A stretch of 64,000 nucleotides of DNA, taken from contig BGKB01000033.1 in the NCBI GenBank assembly GCA_003116975.1, positions 434,001 to 498,000 of the forward strand. Reading direction: 5' to 3'. The stretch comes from Aurantiochytrium sp. KH105 (Eukaryota > Sar > Bigyra > Thraustochytrida > Thraustochytriidae). Below the pieces are notes generated by a model. That model searched no databases. It was given only the letters and a program-made list of their open reading frames with translations, and had not been told where the DNA came from. Every line of letters begins with the position of its first letter. Positions within the stretch are counted from its first letter, which is position 1. Position numbers and translations under genes: made by a program. This document shows positions 1 through 10,430 of the stretch, in pieces.

Positions 1-627
1 CCGATAAACACAAAGGCTCGTGGGGTCATGGTTGCTGCATCATGGTAGTGGTAGGATCTTGCTTGCTGCAACGCAACGCCCATTGACACGAATCGCACGC
101 GGTCATTGCGAGATAAACAGCAACACGAACACCACCACCACCACCAGCCGTAGCAGCCTGTATGTAAGTGTAAGTGTCGTGTCTGCCTTCTGTCGTGCAG
201 CCGAACTCCACGTCGAAAAAAGACCCTCAGAAAAGTGAGCAAGGGGCGGAGCGTCCCAGCGTTTTGGGGCGACGAAAATGTTCAGGCAACCAAGCGGTCG
301 TCACAGCAGGAGTTGTGTCGAAATCTGACACCCTCTATTTCTACTTTTCAACTCACAAGCTAGCCTCGCTCACTTCCAACTCGTTTACTGTTGTAATGAT
401 ATCGATCGTGAAAAATAAATGAATGCACATCCTCTCGCCGTGCCAAGGAAAGAACGAGTCAACAAAGAGTGATCATTACGAAAATTGCCTATAAATCAAA
501 GTGCTGTCATAGAGTGACACTTTCCGATAAAGTCCAAGTTGTGAAAGTGACGTCGAAAAGTGACCCCAAGGGTTGGCGTCGAGAGTGTGTCTGTTTCTGA
601 TTCGTACAAGTACATTTGGTTGCAGAC
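1..627. other. Intergenic left edge
   Basis: No frame here looks like a real protein. The short open frames are low in complexity and overlap one another on both strands. The right part should hold the 3' UTR of VPS18, whose stop is at 628. A loose AAGTGAC-type repeat occurs near 505-575. Any gene to the left must lie mostly outside the window. Confidence 0.5.
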
Positions 628-3600
628 TCAAACGGCCCAAGCGTCAGCGTCCTGCTCCTCTTCCTCTGTGATAAAGGGCTCCGTGATGGACTGAATCATG
701 AGGTCGCCGCAAAAGGGACAGGCCGCGGCAACAAAATTGTCCAACATCGCGAGCTTCTCGCGGTCCGTCTTGGAAAGTGCCAGACGATCGCCACGGTGCC
801 CTGGCATGCCCGCAGCACGCGAAAGGTCGCTTGCATCACCTTCGAGAGAAGCGTCGCCTGGCAAAAGTGGAACAGTCGTTGCTGCCGACTGGGATTCCAT
901 TCCCTCCTGAAGATCAATGTAGGAACGTAGACGCTCCATCTTGTCTTGCTGATCCTTGCCAAGATGGCGACCCACTTCGCTCAGCAGACACGTCGAGTGA
1001 AATGCGTGCGTGCAGGGAAAAACATAAAAGGCTCGCTCCAGTACAGGCATACCACAGAGGTCACACGAGTAGTCTGGATTGACAACCATAAAGGTCTCAT
1101 TCTGCGCATTGATCTCCTCGCGAATAGCGTCCGCTGCGGTCGTGAACTCATTCATTTCCGACTTGAGAGAGTCAATCTCTTGCCCGTAGTGCTCGAGTGT
1201 ACGGCAGATCTCGTCTTTGAGCTCGCCGATGGCAACCACGTCTGGCAAAAACTGCAAGACATCCTCAATGGTGAGGGCGTCCGACTCAGTAAGAATGAGC
1301 AATGCGCGTCTGATAGGGTCCACCTCCGATGCCGCGTCACCCTCGCCCTTGGCATCACCCTTGCCCTGCTGCGCCCGCTCGTGGTCATATACAGCAACGG
1401 CATCCTTGATCTCGTGCTCGGCGATCATGAGCCAGAGCTTGCGGCGCGTTGCGGCATCCTGTGCGAGGTCTGCATTGAGCTTGGCAAGTTCGAGATCCAC
1501 CTTGAGGGCCAGCTCGACGGCCTCGGCGTACAAGCCCAATATGGAGTAGATGTCGACTGCGGCGTTTGTCTGCTCGTGCTCACTGCAAACGCGCAAGGCG
1601 TACTTGAGATCAAAGCAACGGTTTGGCGATTGCAGAAACTCGCGAAGAGCGGTATCGTCCTTTTGCGCCGCATAGAGAGAAAAGAGCAAATTGTGGATTG
1701 CTTCGCTCTGATTGTCCTGGACATTGACGCAGTGCTCAAGATAACGGATCGCTTCAGCAGGGTCCTTGCCCGCGGGACTCTGCGTGAAGCGGACAATTGC
1801 AGGAATCAGCTTGCACGGGTCGAGAAAGCTCGAATCGATCCACGTGTCTACGAGCATTTTCGGACAATGCTCAATGAGGTCTGGCGAGTACTTGTAGAAG
1901 ATATTGACAAAAGCTGCCGGGGGGTCCGCGTTCATTGCTCGCCAAGCTTGGCCTTCAGTAGCCAGTGTTTCCACCGCTAAATCGTGCCGACCGCGCAGCG
2001 TGTGACGCACTACAACACGCTCGTAATCGCCATTGATCTTGGCATAGGCGAGGAAATCTGCATCACGCCCGTGACTTGCAATGAGTTTGTAGATTGCGTC
2101 CTTGGCGGGGTGCAACGCGCCAGCGTATTCACTCAAAAAGTCATGAAAGGCAACTTGTGTTTGCTGTTTCTCGCTGCTCGTCTCTTCTGCGTCGTTTTCG
2201 TCGTTGTAAGCATCTCTCGGGGTGTCAAGTATCCCGTTCACACCAGACGGGCTTCCTGCTGCTGTAATAGCCTCGAGGAAAATCTCGACGAGCCACACGG
2301 CAATCATGGTTCGCTGCGTGGTCTGCGACGCGGGGAGCTTACCGAGCTTAAGCAAGAGATAGGTTCGCAAAGCCGCTCGCTCTTGTTGGTCAATGAAGAC
2401 GAGGGCGACTTCCTCAAATGAGCGGCGCGACGCGGCAAAATACTGCGCCGCGAGCTCGAATTCACCTGTGGCGAGGTGATGATCGGCCCGGAGCGAGAGA
2501 ACGCGATCCCGTTGCGCGTCCGTCTTGCACTTTTGCAAAGCCAGTTCGAACTTGGTCTCGTCACCGGCGCGCGCTTGATCAAGGTACAATTTCCACACAT
2601 GGCCATCCTCATTGAGCACGAGGAGACGCTGAATGTCGAGTTTGCTGCAGACAAAGATCGCGGCGCGCGCAGGATCCCACACGAGACCCAAGGTGGCGCC
2701 AAGCCGGCCGGCATCGATTCTCCGCTCGTGTACGACGGACTCGTTTAACTTGCTCAGCACAATCAGCCACGATGGGTAGAGGAGTACATAATGGAATTCA
2801 GTCTCTACAGCAGAGAGAGGTGGTCCAATGAGCTCCTCGCCCGTTGCCGAGATGCGCTGCGGAAAGTAGACCATGTTGTGGCGACTTGTTACCCGCTCGG
2901 CAACCGAGGCGCGCTCAAGCGCATACTCGAGCGCTCCAATGTAAAGTCCTGCCTCGGAAAGGAGCATAAACGAGGTCGGTCGCGCGCTGGTTGAGGGTGT
3001 GAAGCTTCGTAGCTCCGCATAGGCCATATCGCCTGGGAGCTCGCGAAATGATTGATGTTCTGGTGCCTCGTACTGCTTGAACATGGCTTCGAGCGTCGGA
3101 CCTCCAATGAATTCGTAAAATCGCGTGAGACGCGCCGTGACGGCCATGACAAACCAGGCCGTGCCGCCAGCTGCGCCCTGTGCAGGAAGTCGCACGACCT
3201 CGAGTCCAGACACAGGAATCGACATGCCCAGTTGATAGACCTTTTGAATATTTTTCTTCTCCTTGCTGCCGCGCGAAACGTCGACAGAAATCTCCCAAAT
3301 GCCACCGCGCGAGGTTCCCAACAACAGAGTTCCCGTCGAATCGCGCTGTTGGTTATCGCGGTCCCAGCCTACACTCTCGATAACAACGTCTTTGAGCCTT
3401 TGGATTGGGCCGCGACCTTTGACAGTGGCAGCGCCTGATGGCCCAGACCCCGATGCGACCGAAGCTGCGGCAGCAGCAAGATTGACATAGTAATTGTCGC
3501 CGTTCTCGAGAGACAGAAATGCGTGGAAGCCTCGTGGACACACGAAGCCTTTGTGCACTGGGTTGTTCTTAGGGTCGTGTGAGCTGAGTTGGACCTGCAC

Positions 3601-4170
3601 TTTGCGATTGTGCGGCGCGAGCCAGAGCCACACCTGTTCACCTGCACCGTTTCCAGCCGTCACGATGAGCAGACTGATCCCACCGCCAGCGGCCATGGAA
3701 CGAAGACTCGATACCCCGGCACCAAGTCCAATCTTCCAGTCGACTCCCTCGAGTGCAAAACGAGGCTGCGCCGAGGCATCATCCTCGATGGCGGCGGCAG
3801 CTTCCGCCTCATCGACATCGACTTCTTCGCCGCCATAGAGGTCGCCTGCAGAACTTTGCGACCTGAGGTCATATGTATTGGAAAGGTTGCTGCTTACGGC
3901 ACGTTGAAGAAAAGGGTTGGTGCCATCGGCGTCTTGCCCTTCCCGGCGCAGTGGCTTCGTCACATCCTTTTTGCTAACTTTGCTGGCGCTTTGGACGTTG
4001 TGATGCGCGACGTCGTGGTCTTCATCGTCGTCATCTGCGAAGGGATTGCTCGACGTCGGCGCTGCGCGCTGCGGCTGCGTCGGCGTTGCTCGCGGCGGGG
4101 CTCTCGCCGCAGGCCTGGCACCTGCGCGGCGGCCGCTGTCGTCCGCGTTCCAGTCGTCGAAGAGCGACAT
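628..4170 (-). CDS. VPS18: VPS18-like HOPS/CORVET tethering subunit with C-terminal RING
   Basis: The 1,180-aa product matches the Vps18/Pep3 family in length and order of parts. VPS18 is a core subunit of the HOPS and CORVET complexes, which tether endosomes and vacuoles or lysosomes before fusion. An acidic, poorly ordered N-terminus (about residues 1-125) leads into a beta-propeller region (about 130-560). An alpha-solenoid of the clathrin-repeat type follows (about 600-960). Near residue 1000 there is a short coiled segment, then a RING-type zinc finger. The first cysteines are CDLC (about 1036), followed by CTHAFHSTC, and the closing CPFC lies near 1150 after a long insert, as is usual in this family. 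The start is the first ATG in frame (protein begins MSLFDDWN). There is no intron. It is divergent from GlyRS, 1.16 kb away. The family assignment is firm; activity as a ubiquitin ligase is not implied. Confidence 0.9.
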   Translation of the reverse strand: MSLFDDWNADDSGRRAGARPAARAPPRATPTQPQRAAPTSSNPFADDDDEDHDVAHHNVQSASKVSKKDVTKPLRREGQDADGTNPFLQRAVSSNLSNTYDLRSQSSAGDLYGGEEVDVDEAEAAAAIEDDASAQPRFALEGVDWKIGLGAGVSSLRSMAAGGGISLLIVTAGNGAGEQVWLWLAPHNRKVQVQLSSHDPKNNPVHKGFVCPRGFHAFLSLENGDNYYVNLAAAAASVASGSGPSGAATVKGRGPIQRLKDVVIESVGWDRDNQQRDSTGTLLLGTSRGGIWEISVDVSRGSKEKKNIQKVYQLGMSIPVSGLEVVRLPAQGAAGGTAWFVMAVTARLTRFYEFIGGPTLEAMFKQYEAPEHQSFRELPGDMAYAELRSFTPSTSARPTSFMLLSEAGLYIGALEYALERASVAERVTSRHNMVYFPQRISATGEELIGPPLSAVETEFHYVLLYPSWLIVLSKLNESVVHERRIDAGRLGATLGLVWDPARAAIFVCSKLDIQRLLVLNEDGHVWKLYLDQARAGDETKFELALQKCKTDAQRDRVLSLRADHHLATGEFELAAQYFAASRRSFEEVALVFIDQQERAALRTYLLLKLGKLPASQTTQRTMIAVWLVEIFLEAITAAGSPSGVNGILDTPRDAYNDENDAEETSSEKQQTQVAFHDFLSEYAGALHPAKDAIYKLIASHGRDADFLAYAKINGDYERVVVRHTLRGRHDLAVETLATEGQAWRAMNADPPAAFVNIFYKYSPDLIEHCPKMLVDTWIDSSFLDPCKLIPAIVRFTQSPAGKDPAEAIRYLEHCVNVQDNQSEAIHNLLFSLYAAQKDDTALREFLQSPNRCFDLKYALRVCSEHEQTNAAVDIYSILGLYAEAVELALKVDLELAKLNADLAQDAATRRKLWLMIAEHEIKDAVAVYDHERAQQGKGDAKGEGDAASEVDPIRRALLILTESDALTIEDVLQFLPDVVAIGELKDEICRTLEHYGQEIDSLKSEMNEFTTAADAIREEINAQNETFMVVNPDYSCDLCGMPVLERAFYVFPCTHAFHSTCLLSEVGRHLGKDQQDKMERLRSYIDLQEGMESQSAATTVPLLPGDASLEGDASDLSRAAGMPGHRGDRLALSKTDREKLAMLDNFVAAACPFCGDLMIQSITEPFITEEEEQDADAWAV

Positions 4171-4235
4171 CACGAGGCTACCCTTTGGCTCAGATGTCGC
4201 TTCCCGACCCGGCGCGCCTTTCCTCGCCTTCGGTC

Positions 4236-4275
4236 AGTCGAGCCGAGTCGAGTCGAGTCGAGTCGAGTCGAGTCG
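4236..4275. repeat. Tandem pentamer (AGTCG)8
   Basis: Eight head-to-tail copies of AGTCG, one of them variant (AGCCG), lie about 65 bp upstream of the VPS18 start codon and so probably in its 5' UTR or core promoter. The array is a simple repeat that may vary in length between strains. Confidence 0.9.
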
Positions 4276-4981
4276 ATCAGTCAGCCAGTGCTTTCGTCTG
4301 CCGCTCGCGCGCGAGGCCACGCCGCGGGACCGACGGCCTTGGCAGTCAGGTGGTATAGCCAGGCAAAAGGCTCTGCAGGTTGGACCACTTCCAAAGCGCG
4401 CTATCTTTGCCGTCTCTTGGAAAGCAGATAAATACAACAGCAAGAGAGTGTGGGCGCGAAACGAAGAACCAACACACGCACTTGCTGCTACCTGCAGCCA
4501 CCATGATCAGCTCGAACCTTCCCAACCCTCGCCGCCTTCGAGCTCCTCCTCCGTCCCTTCCTCCCTCGCTCCTCCTGCCTTGCACTCGCGCCTTCGTGTC
4601 CCCCTACGAACTTGAAGACGCCGGGACACTTGCTTTTCGTCCCGGCCGCTTTTCCCTGCTCCTTTCCTTTCCTTGCCTTTCCTTTCCTTGTTTTCCGCTT
4701 TTCTTGGCTTTCCTTCAAAGTCCAACAAATGCGTTTACTGTTAGTGGACTTTCCTTTTTTGTTCCGCTTTTTTTTTTGTGTTGTGTAGTGCTGTGGTGCT
4801 GACGATGCCGCTGTTTTCGGCCGGCAGCGCTTTCGGCACTTTGCGCGGGCGGCGCAAGTGGGCCAAAGCCGTAAACCCCACTTGGCGCGCGGCCATTCCC
4901 GACTTGCGCGCGCCGGTCCGCGAATGCACCGGCCGGCCGGCCCGCCTGTCTCCGCGAAGTGTAAGCGGACACGAGGACGCG

Positions 4982-5037
4982 GCGGCGCAAGTGGACTATA
5001 CCTTGTGCGGGGCGCGATAGTTCACTTGCGGCGCCGC
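4982..5037. promoter_or_regulatory. Imperfect palindrome built from two GCAAGTGRACTAT motifs
   Basis: The left arm reads GCAAGTGGACTAT and the right arm, on the other strand, reads GCAAGTGAACTAT. Both are preceded by GCGGC, and the right arm carries three extra bases. The centre is about 20 bp. Further AAGTSGG-type cores lie just upstream at 4849-4863 (+), 4876-4889 (-) and 4907-4920 (-). The same element with the CTAT tail appears at 15749-15787 in the tepsin/586-aa promoter. The clustering, the inverted pairing and the recurrence in another promoter suggest a transcription-factor site. That role is inference. Confidence 0.5.
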
Positions 5038-5286
5038 CGGGCAAGCGCGGCATTTGCTTGGATCGCGCGCGGGAGGGGCGGCCAGCCAGGCGAGTGCGCG
5101 CTCGCGAGCCGCGGCCAGATCGCAGTCGACGTCCTCGCGCGTAGCTCCGGCGGAGACCCTCGGCCCTCTTTGCGCTCGACGCGTGCCCCTCCCCCCCCCC
5201 CCCCCGCGTCCACGTTCCCCTCTGTCGCGGAAAGCCGCGCAGTCGTCGGGCGCGACGCTCGACTCGACGGATAGATAGACCCGAGG

Positions 5287-5316
5287 GCAAGCAAGCAAGC
5301 AAGCAAGCAAGCAAGC
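5287..5316. repeat. Tandem (GCAA)7.5
   Basis: Seven and a half copies of GCAA end 12 bp before the GlyRS start codon and must lie in its 5' UTR. Related GCAA or CTTG arrays appear at 10395-10430 and 11630-11653. Confidence 0.9.
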
Positions 5317-5328
5317 CAAGCGAGAAGA

Positions 5329-7706
5329 ATGGCAGACGAGCAGGAGGCCGCGCTCAAGGAGCAGCTCGCCGAGGCCGGCGCGAGGCTTGTTTCGCAGGTA
5401 AGTAGACGCCGAGAGCGTCGTTTTCTTGGACAACCAACACCTCGTATTTCCACTTCAACCCTTGGCGAGACGCCCCACCTTCATCATCTCTTCGTCATCG
5501 TCGTCATCATCATCATCTTCTTGTTCTTCTCTGGAAAATGATGATGGAGCGATACGCAGAAGAAGAGCCGTAACACCGATCGTGGACCGGTTGCAAATAG
5601 AACGAGAGGAACCCGAACGACAGGAAGAACTCGATGACTGACGATCAAGCCGTGCCTTGAGCACAAACATCGTGCACGTGCGTGCCAAAACATATGTATT
5701 CTTGACACGATCCACAGAAGAGTCTCATTCGACAGCTCAAGGCAGATGGTGCTCCCGGTGAGCAGGTGGCCGCGGAAGTGAACAAGATGAAGGAGGTCCA
5801 GGCCGAGGTCGACGCTCTGCAGGCACAGATTTCGGGCCCCGTCTTTGATCGCGACGGCTTTGACGATGTCATTTTGCGGCGCATGATCGTGGTGCCCTCG
5901 TTCGAGATTCACGGCGGCACGAGTGGCTTCTTTGACTACGGCCCCGTGGGCTGCGCCCTCAAGGACAATATTGTCAACGAGTGGAAGAAGCATTTTGTCT
6001 TGCGCGAGCGCATGCTTCAGCTCGAAGGCACCTGCCTTACTTCGGAGCCTGTCCTCAAGACCTCTGGCCACGTCGACCGCTTCGTCGACCTCATGGTCAA
6101 GGATGACGCAACCGGTGTCTGCTACCGTGCCGATAAGATGCTTGAGGACCACATCGAGAATCTCATTTCCGCCGACCCCGGCATGGACAAGGAGAAGAAG
6201 GAGGAGCTCGAGCTTATCTACCGTCAGGCCGACGCGTATTCTCCGGACGAGCTGCACGAGCTCATTTCGGAGCGCTTCAAGATTGTGGCTCCCGACACGG
6301 GCAACCCGCTGAGCAAGCCTTTCCCCTTCAACCTCATGTTCCAGACGACGATTGGACCCGAGGGCCACAACCGCGGTTTCCTGCGTCCTGAGACGGCACA
6401 GGGCATCTTTGTCAACTTCAAGCGTCTGCTCGAGTACAACAACGGCCGCACCCCGTTCGCGTCTGCACAGGTCGGTCTTGGCTTCCGTAATGAGATCAAC
6501 CCCCGCAATGGTCTTTTGCGCGTGCGCGAGTTTTGCATGGCCGAGATTGAGCACTTCGTCCACCCTGATGAGAAGGACCACCCGCGCTTCCACGAGGTCG
6601 AGGACGTTGTCCTCACCCTCTTTCCCCAGGACAACCAGCTCACCACGGGCCGTCTTGTCGAGATGACCGCTGGCAAGGCTGTCGCGGACGGTGTGATCAA
6701 CAACCAGACGCTGGCCTACTTTATGGTGCGCACGCATCTCTTTATGAAAAAGATTGGCATTGATCTGAAGAAGCTTCGCTTCCGCCAGCATCTCAAGACT
6801 GAGATGGCGCACTATGCCTGCGACTGCTGGGACGCCGAGATCAAGCTCTCGTACGGCTGGACCGAGTGCGTGGGCCACGCTGATCGTGCCTGCTACGATC
6901 TCAAGGTTCACTCCGAGGCGACCAAGGTCGACCTGCGCGCCTCGCGGCCCCTCGATCCTCCGCAGAACGTTGAATACGCCAAGGTGGAGGCCAACAAAAA
7001 GATTATGGGCAAGGAGTTCAAGCGTGACTCGCCAGCCATTATCGCTTACATTGGCGAAACCCTCCCTGTCGACGAGGCTTGCGCTATTGGCGAAAAGCTT
7101 GCGGCCGGTGAAAAGGTGGACGTCGAGGTCGATGGCAAGACGTTTACCTTGACCTCGGAGATGATGAAGGTCTCGCGCGCCACCAAGACTGTGCACGAGG
7201 AGCGCTTCTTTTGCTCTGTGATTGAGCCCAGTTTCGGTATTGGCCGCCTTGTGCACTCTGTGCTCGAGCACACCTTTGACATGCGCGGAGAGGAGCTCGT
7301 CAAGGAGAAGGGCAAGGTCGACCGCACGCTCTTCAAGTTCCCTCCCGTTGTGGCTCCCATCAAGTGCGCTGTTCTCCCGCTCTTGCGCAAGGAGCCCCAG
7401 GAGAAGCTAGCCGAGACCATTACCGAGACCCTTGTCGATGCTGGCGTATACGCGACCTGCGACACGAGTGGTACCCTGATTGGCCGCAAGTACGCGCGCA
7501 TGGATGAGATTGGTGTCCCCTTCGCCATCACTGTCGATGTGCAGACCCTCGAGGACGGTTCGGTCACCCTTCGTGAGCGCGACTCACAGGAGCAGGTTCG
7601 CATTCCTGAGGTCGACCGTGCCGTCAGCACTGTCACGGCCCTCTGCAGCTCGCGCCTCGAATGGGCCAAGGTTGTCGAGGAATACGGCCTCCTCTCCTCG
7701 GCCTAA
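5329..7706 (+). CDS. GARS1: Glycyl-tRNA synthetase, class II, with N-terminal WHEP domain (two exons)
   Basis: This enzyme charges tRNA-Gly with glycine in translation. The coding sequence joins 5329-5397 and 5718-7706 and gives 685 aa, the normal size for eukaryotic GlyRS. Exon 1 encodes only 23 residues. Together with the start of exon 2 it forms a WHEP helix pair (about residues 5-55), which supports the splice. Class II signatures follow: FLRPETAQGIF, motif 2 with RNEINPRNGLLRVREF, and motif 3 with EPSFGIGRLVHSVLEH. A C-terminal anticodon-binding domain starts near VAPIKCAVLPL. An in-frame stop (5272-5274) and no further ATG lie upstream, so no longer mitochondrial form starting from ATG is visible. 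It shares a promoter region with VPS18 and is convergent with CPOX. A 595-codon frame on the opposite strand (5484-7271) is a codon-bias shadow. Confidence 0.96.
5398..5717 (+). other. GlyRS intron (phase 0)
   Basis: The donor GTAAGT follows the codon for Gln23 and the acceptor is CCACAG before AAGAGTCTC. Splicing restores a continuous WHEP domain. The 320-nt intron holds in-frame stops and has no other use I can see. Confidence 0.9.
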
Positions 7707-8135
7707 CAGGCTACAGCAATAACAGAGCAAGAAGCCAAGGCAAAGCGTGCCCAGTCCACTCCATTTGCTTTCCGATCCAAGCTTGCATAATTCAATAGAT
7801 TGGATCAATCAGTCAATCAATCAAAGTGAAGCTGAAGCATTATAAGAATAAAAGGAAAGCCGAAAGAGATCTAACAACGCCATCTACTACTACTTGCACC
7901 TCCAATTGCGAAGCGTCTTCACCGCTTGCTCGGCAAATCCAGTCTACCAACGAAAAAGAGCATGACAGACATACAGCTAGCCAGCCAGCCCGCCCACCAG
8001 CTGTAAATAGTGCGATTGGAAGTGTGTCGGCCAATACAATCACTTAGCAAGAGCGATTCTAGAGCTTGCTTGCATCGCATCGCTCGACCCAGTCACGCAG
8101 CGTTCTTATCGTGCGTGACACGTGTCCTCGCGTAT
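7707..8135. other. Convergent 3' spacer between GlyRS and CPOX
   Basis: This 429-nt AT-richer stretch lies between two stop codons facing each other and should hold both 3' UTRs. An AATAAA lies near 7846 on the GlyRS strand. No coding frame is convincing. Confidence 0.55.
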
Positions 8136-9671
8136 TTACTTTGCGGCCTCAGCCTCTGCCTCTGAGCGACGCGCCAGCTCGGCCATGATCTCCTGAAAGG
8201 AAGCGTCTTCAAGCTCCTTGAGGTCGACGGCCCAGTCGCGGGGGTTGCGCACCACGTCCATGATCTTGGCCTCCTCGGTTCCCTCTTCAGGTTCATGCAT
8301 GTATTCCCAACGCGCCGTAAGGGGCAAGGAGACCAGGATGGACTCGATGCGTGCATTGTCGGGCGTACTCAGGCCAAATTTCTGTGTTCAAAAAGCATTG
8401 TGTCAAAAAAGAAAACGTGGAAAAGGTCAGTCATTTCGATCATCAATCATGTCGAGCTAGCAACTTGGGGATAAATAGACAAGACAAGACAAGGACAAGG
8501 CGAGATAAGATAAGACAAGACAGGACGGGACAAGATGGGATAAACGTACTGTGCCACGATCCAGAACAAGGTTGAACTCCACGTAGCGACCCCGTCGCAG
8601 CTGCTGCCATTCCTTTTGCTCCGGTGTGAAAGGCATGTCCTTGCGGCGCTTCATGATGGAAATGTACGTCGGCACAAAGCTCTCAAGGCAGTCCTTGGAA
8701 AAGGCCATGATCGCCTCGCGGTCCGTGAGGTCCTTGCGCGAGACGGAGTTGGCCGGCCGCTCGTCGAGATCATCGAAAAAGATGCCACCGATGCCGCGCG
8801 ACTCCTTGCGATGCTTGATGTAAAAGTACTCGTCACACCACTTCTTGAAGCGGTCAAAATACGTCGGGTCGTGCTTGTCGCATGCGGCCTTGAGCGCAGA
8901 GTGAAACTCGACCGCATCCTCCTCAAAAAGGTAGCTCGGCGTGAGGTCAGCGCCACCGCCAAACCACCACGACTTCTCCTTCGTCTCGGGGTCTTCAACC
9001 TGGAAGAAGCGGTAGTTCAGGTGCACGGTCGGGGCCATGGGGTTGTGCGGGTGGATCACCAGGCTGATGCCGGCCGCGTAAAAGTTTGGCTTGGCACCCT
9101 CGCGCAGAGGCTTGCCGCGGCTGCGCATTTGGGACACGGCTGCGGGTGGCAGGGGGCCCTTGACAACAGAGACGTTCACGCCAGCCTTTTCGAAGACATT
9201 GCCGTCCTGCAGCACGCACGACTTGCCGATGCCACGGTTGTTCGGCCTCTCCCATTCGTCAACACGAAACTTGTGTCCGTCCAAGCCAGAGATGGCGTCG
9301 CAAATCTCCTGCTGCACGCGCAGAACGAGGGCCTCGAAGTCGGGGCGAATGTCCTTTTCGTCGTCCGCGGCTGCGTCCTGGGTCTTGACCTCGCCGTCCT
9401 CCACGACTTCGATGGCCTCCTTGGCCTCGGGCTCCACCTCGACCGTCTCGGCCGAGGCGGCGGCCTTGGTATGCGCCCACGAGGGCGAGGACCACCACGT
9501 CGCCGCGGCGGTCGCGCCGCCCGCAAGCGCCGCTGCCGTCGCCAGCCGCGCGCCGCCTGCACGCCGCGCCTCCTCGGCCGCGCGAGCCCAGCCTGCGAGC
9601 TGCCTCCGTTGCGCGGGCGCGCGCGCGAGGTTGCTCGCCGTCCGGGACGCCGCGCGTCTCATGGCCAGCAT
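8136..9671 (-). CDS. CPOX: Coproporphyrinogen III oxidase, oxygen-dependent, mitochondrial type (two exons)
   Basis: This enzyme oxidatively decarboxylates coproporphyrinogen III to protoporphyrinogen IX in heme synthesis. The coding sequence joins 9671-8550 and 8381-8136 on the minus strand and gives about 455 aa. The N-terminus ([19 protein letters not shown]) is rich in Arg, Ala and Ser and is followed by an Ala-rich hydrophobic patch near residue 50. This fits a bipartite presequence for the mitochondrial intermembrane space. Family signatures are [30 protein letters not shown] and, across the splice, [12 protein letters not shown] followed by [11 protein letters not shown]. The splice recreates this last motif exactly, which proves the intron. 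The C-terminus runs about 30 acidic or Ala-rich residues past the usual end. The first in-frame ATG is 9671; the open frame above it has no ATG. Confidence 0.95.
8382..8549 (-). other. CPOX intron (phase 0) filled with a degenerate AAGAC/AAGAT repeat
   Basis: The donor is GTACGT after the Thr of DRGT and the acceptor is ACACAG before AAATTTGGC. The intron is 168 nt. About 70 nt of it (8477-8545) is a degenerate pentamer array of GACAA/GATAA type on the plus strand. Confidence 0.9.
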
Positions 9672-9852
9672 GCTGCTTCGAAGGGCCGGCGCACGAGCGA
9701 ACACGCCGATATGCTATCCGCCTCTGCCTCTCCCCGGGTCGCAGCGCCGCGCTCTGCCTCGTCCGCGCGTGCGTTCTCGCCCCTCCCTCCTCCTCGCCGC
9801 CTCGCGTGGCCGCGCCTCGCGCTTCGCTTTTCTGATCTTCCGATCGATCGAG

Positions 9853-9893
9853 GTTTGCTTTGCTTTGCTTTGCTTTGCTTTGCTTTGCTTTGC
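9853..9893. repeat. Tandem pentamer (TTTGC)8
   Basis: Eight copies of TTTGC lie about 180 bp upstream of the CPOX start codon. The array degrades into GCCTTGGCTTGCC at its right end. Confidence 0.9.
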
Positions 9894-9949
9894 CTTGGCT
9901 TGCCTTGGATTTGGGATAATCAGGAGTAGACGCATGCCTGTAACTTAAG

Positions 9950-10324
9950 ATGGCATCGTTTACGTGGCGCTCGGCGCCATCCACGGCATCGCAAAGGTGG
10001 CGGCAAGCGACGGATGATGTGATGCGAGGCGACGTGAAGCGCGTGCAACGAGCCTTTCCGAGTGCGTGCCGAGTGCGTGAAACCCCTGTGGTGGCGGCGG
10101 ATGACGCTGCTCTTCGCATCACTGCGCGTCTGGGCCACAAGCTCGCTAGCTTCCAGGGCCGGAAGTTGCGCGCAATCGTCCCGGCCTCGAGGATCTTGCG
10201 GGGACGCAAGAGGATGGACGGCCGGTTCGTGCTGCCACTGGTCGCTGGAGAGAGGGACGCAAACGGACAGCGTGGCGTTGAGCTTACTTTGCAGGTGTGG
10301 GTTGTGCGATTCCATGATGTTTGA
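9950..10324 (+). CDS. Doubtful 124-aa basic protein
   Basis: An ATG-started frame of 124 codons, divergent from CPOX, encodes a basic, Arg-rich product that begins MASFTWRSAPSTASQRW. The Arg/Ser N-terminus without acidic residues could be a mitochondrial presequence, and the second half (RGRKRMDGRFVLPLV) could be part of a small organelle protein. I do not recognise a family. A frame of 131 codons lies on the opposite strand over nearly the same bases (9920-10315), so either or both may be chance in GC-rich DNA. The plus frame is favoured because it is more basic and keeps some distance from the CPOX start. Confidence 0.3.
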   Translation: MASFTWRSAPSTASQRWRQATDDVMRGDVKRVQRAFPSACRVRETPVVAADDAALRITARLGHKLASFQGRKLRAIVPASRILRGRKRMDGRFVLPLVAGERDANGQRGVELTLQVWVVRFHDV

Positions 10325-10394
10325 TCTATACTTGCCGTGTTAGGGTGGTTGGTGACGAAGGAAGAAGACAAAGCGAGCAATGTAGCAGTTGAGC

Positions 10395-10430
10395 GGCAAA
10401 GCAAGCAAGCAAGCAAGCAAGCAAGTAAGC
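10395..10430. repeat. Tandem GCAA array
   Basis: About eight copies of GCAA with one GTAA variant lie in the spacer between CPOX and the 129-aa gene. They match the array in the GlyRS 5' UTR. Confidence 0.85.

Larger units (their letters stand above)
4171..5328. promoter_or_regulatory. Divergent promoter region between VPS18 and GlyRS
   Basis: This 1.16-kb spacer separates two genes transcribed away from each other, so it should hold both promoters and 5' UTRs. It contains a pentamer array at 4236-4275, a CT-rich stretch (about 4540-4730), copies of a GCAAGTGG motif on both strands (4849-5037), a run of 15 C at 5191-5205, and a GCAA array just before the GlyRS start. No coding exon is convincing. 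Confidence 0.6.

Noticed and set aside
946-1980. A 344-codon open frame opposite VPS18
   Set aside because: It lies fully inside the VPS18 coding region, with no domain of its own.
5484-7271. A 595-codon open frame on the minus strand opposite GlyRS
   Set aside because: It mirrors the GC-rich third-position bias of the sense gene and has no recognisable domain. GlyRS is secure on the plus strand.
8616-9929. A 437-codon open frame opposite CPOX
   Set aside because: It is antisense to a firmly identified gene with repeat-derived ends and is a codon-bias shadow.
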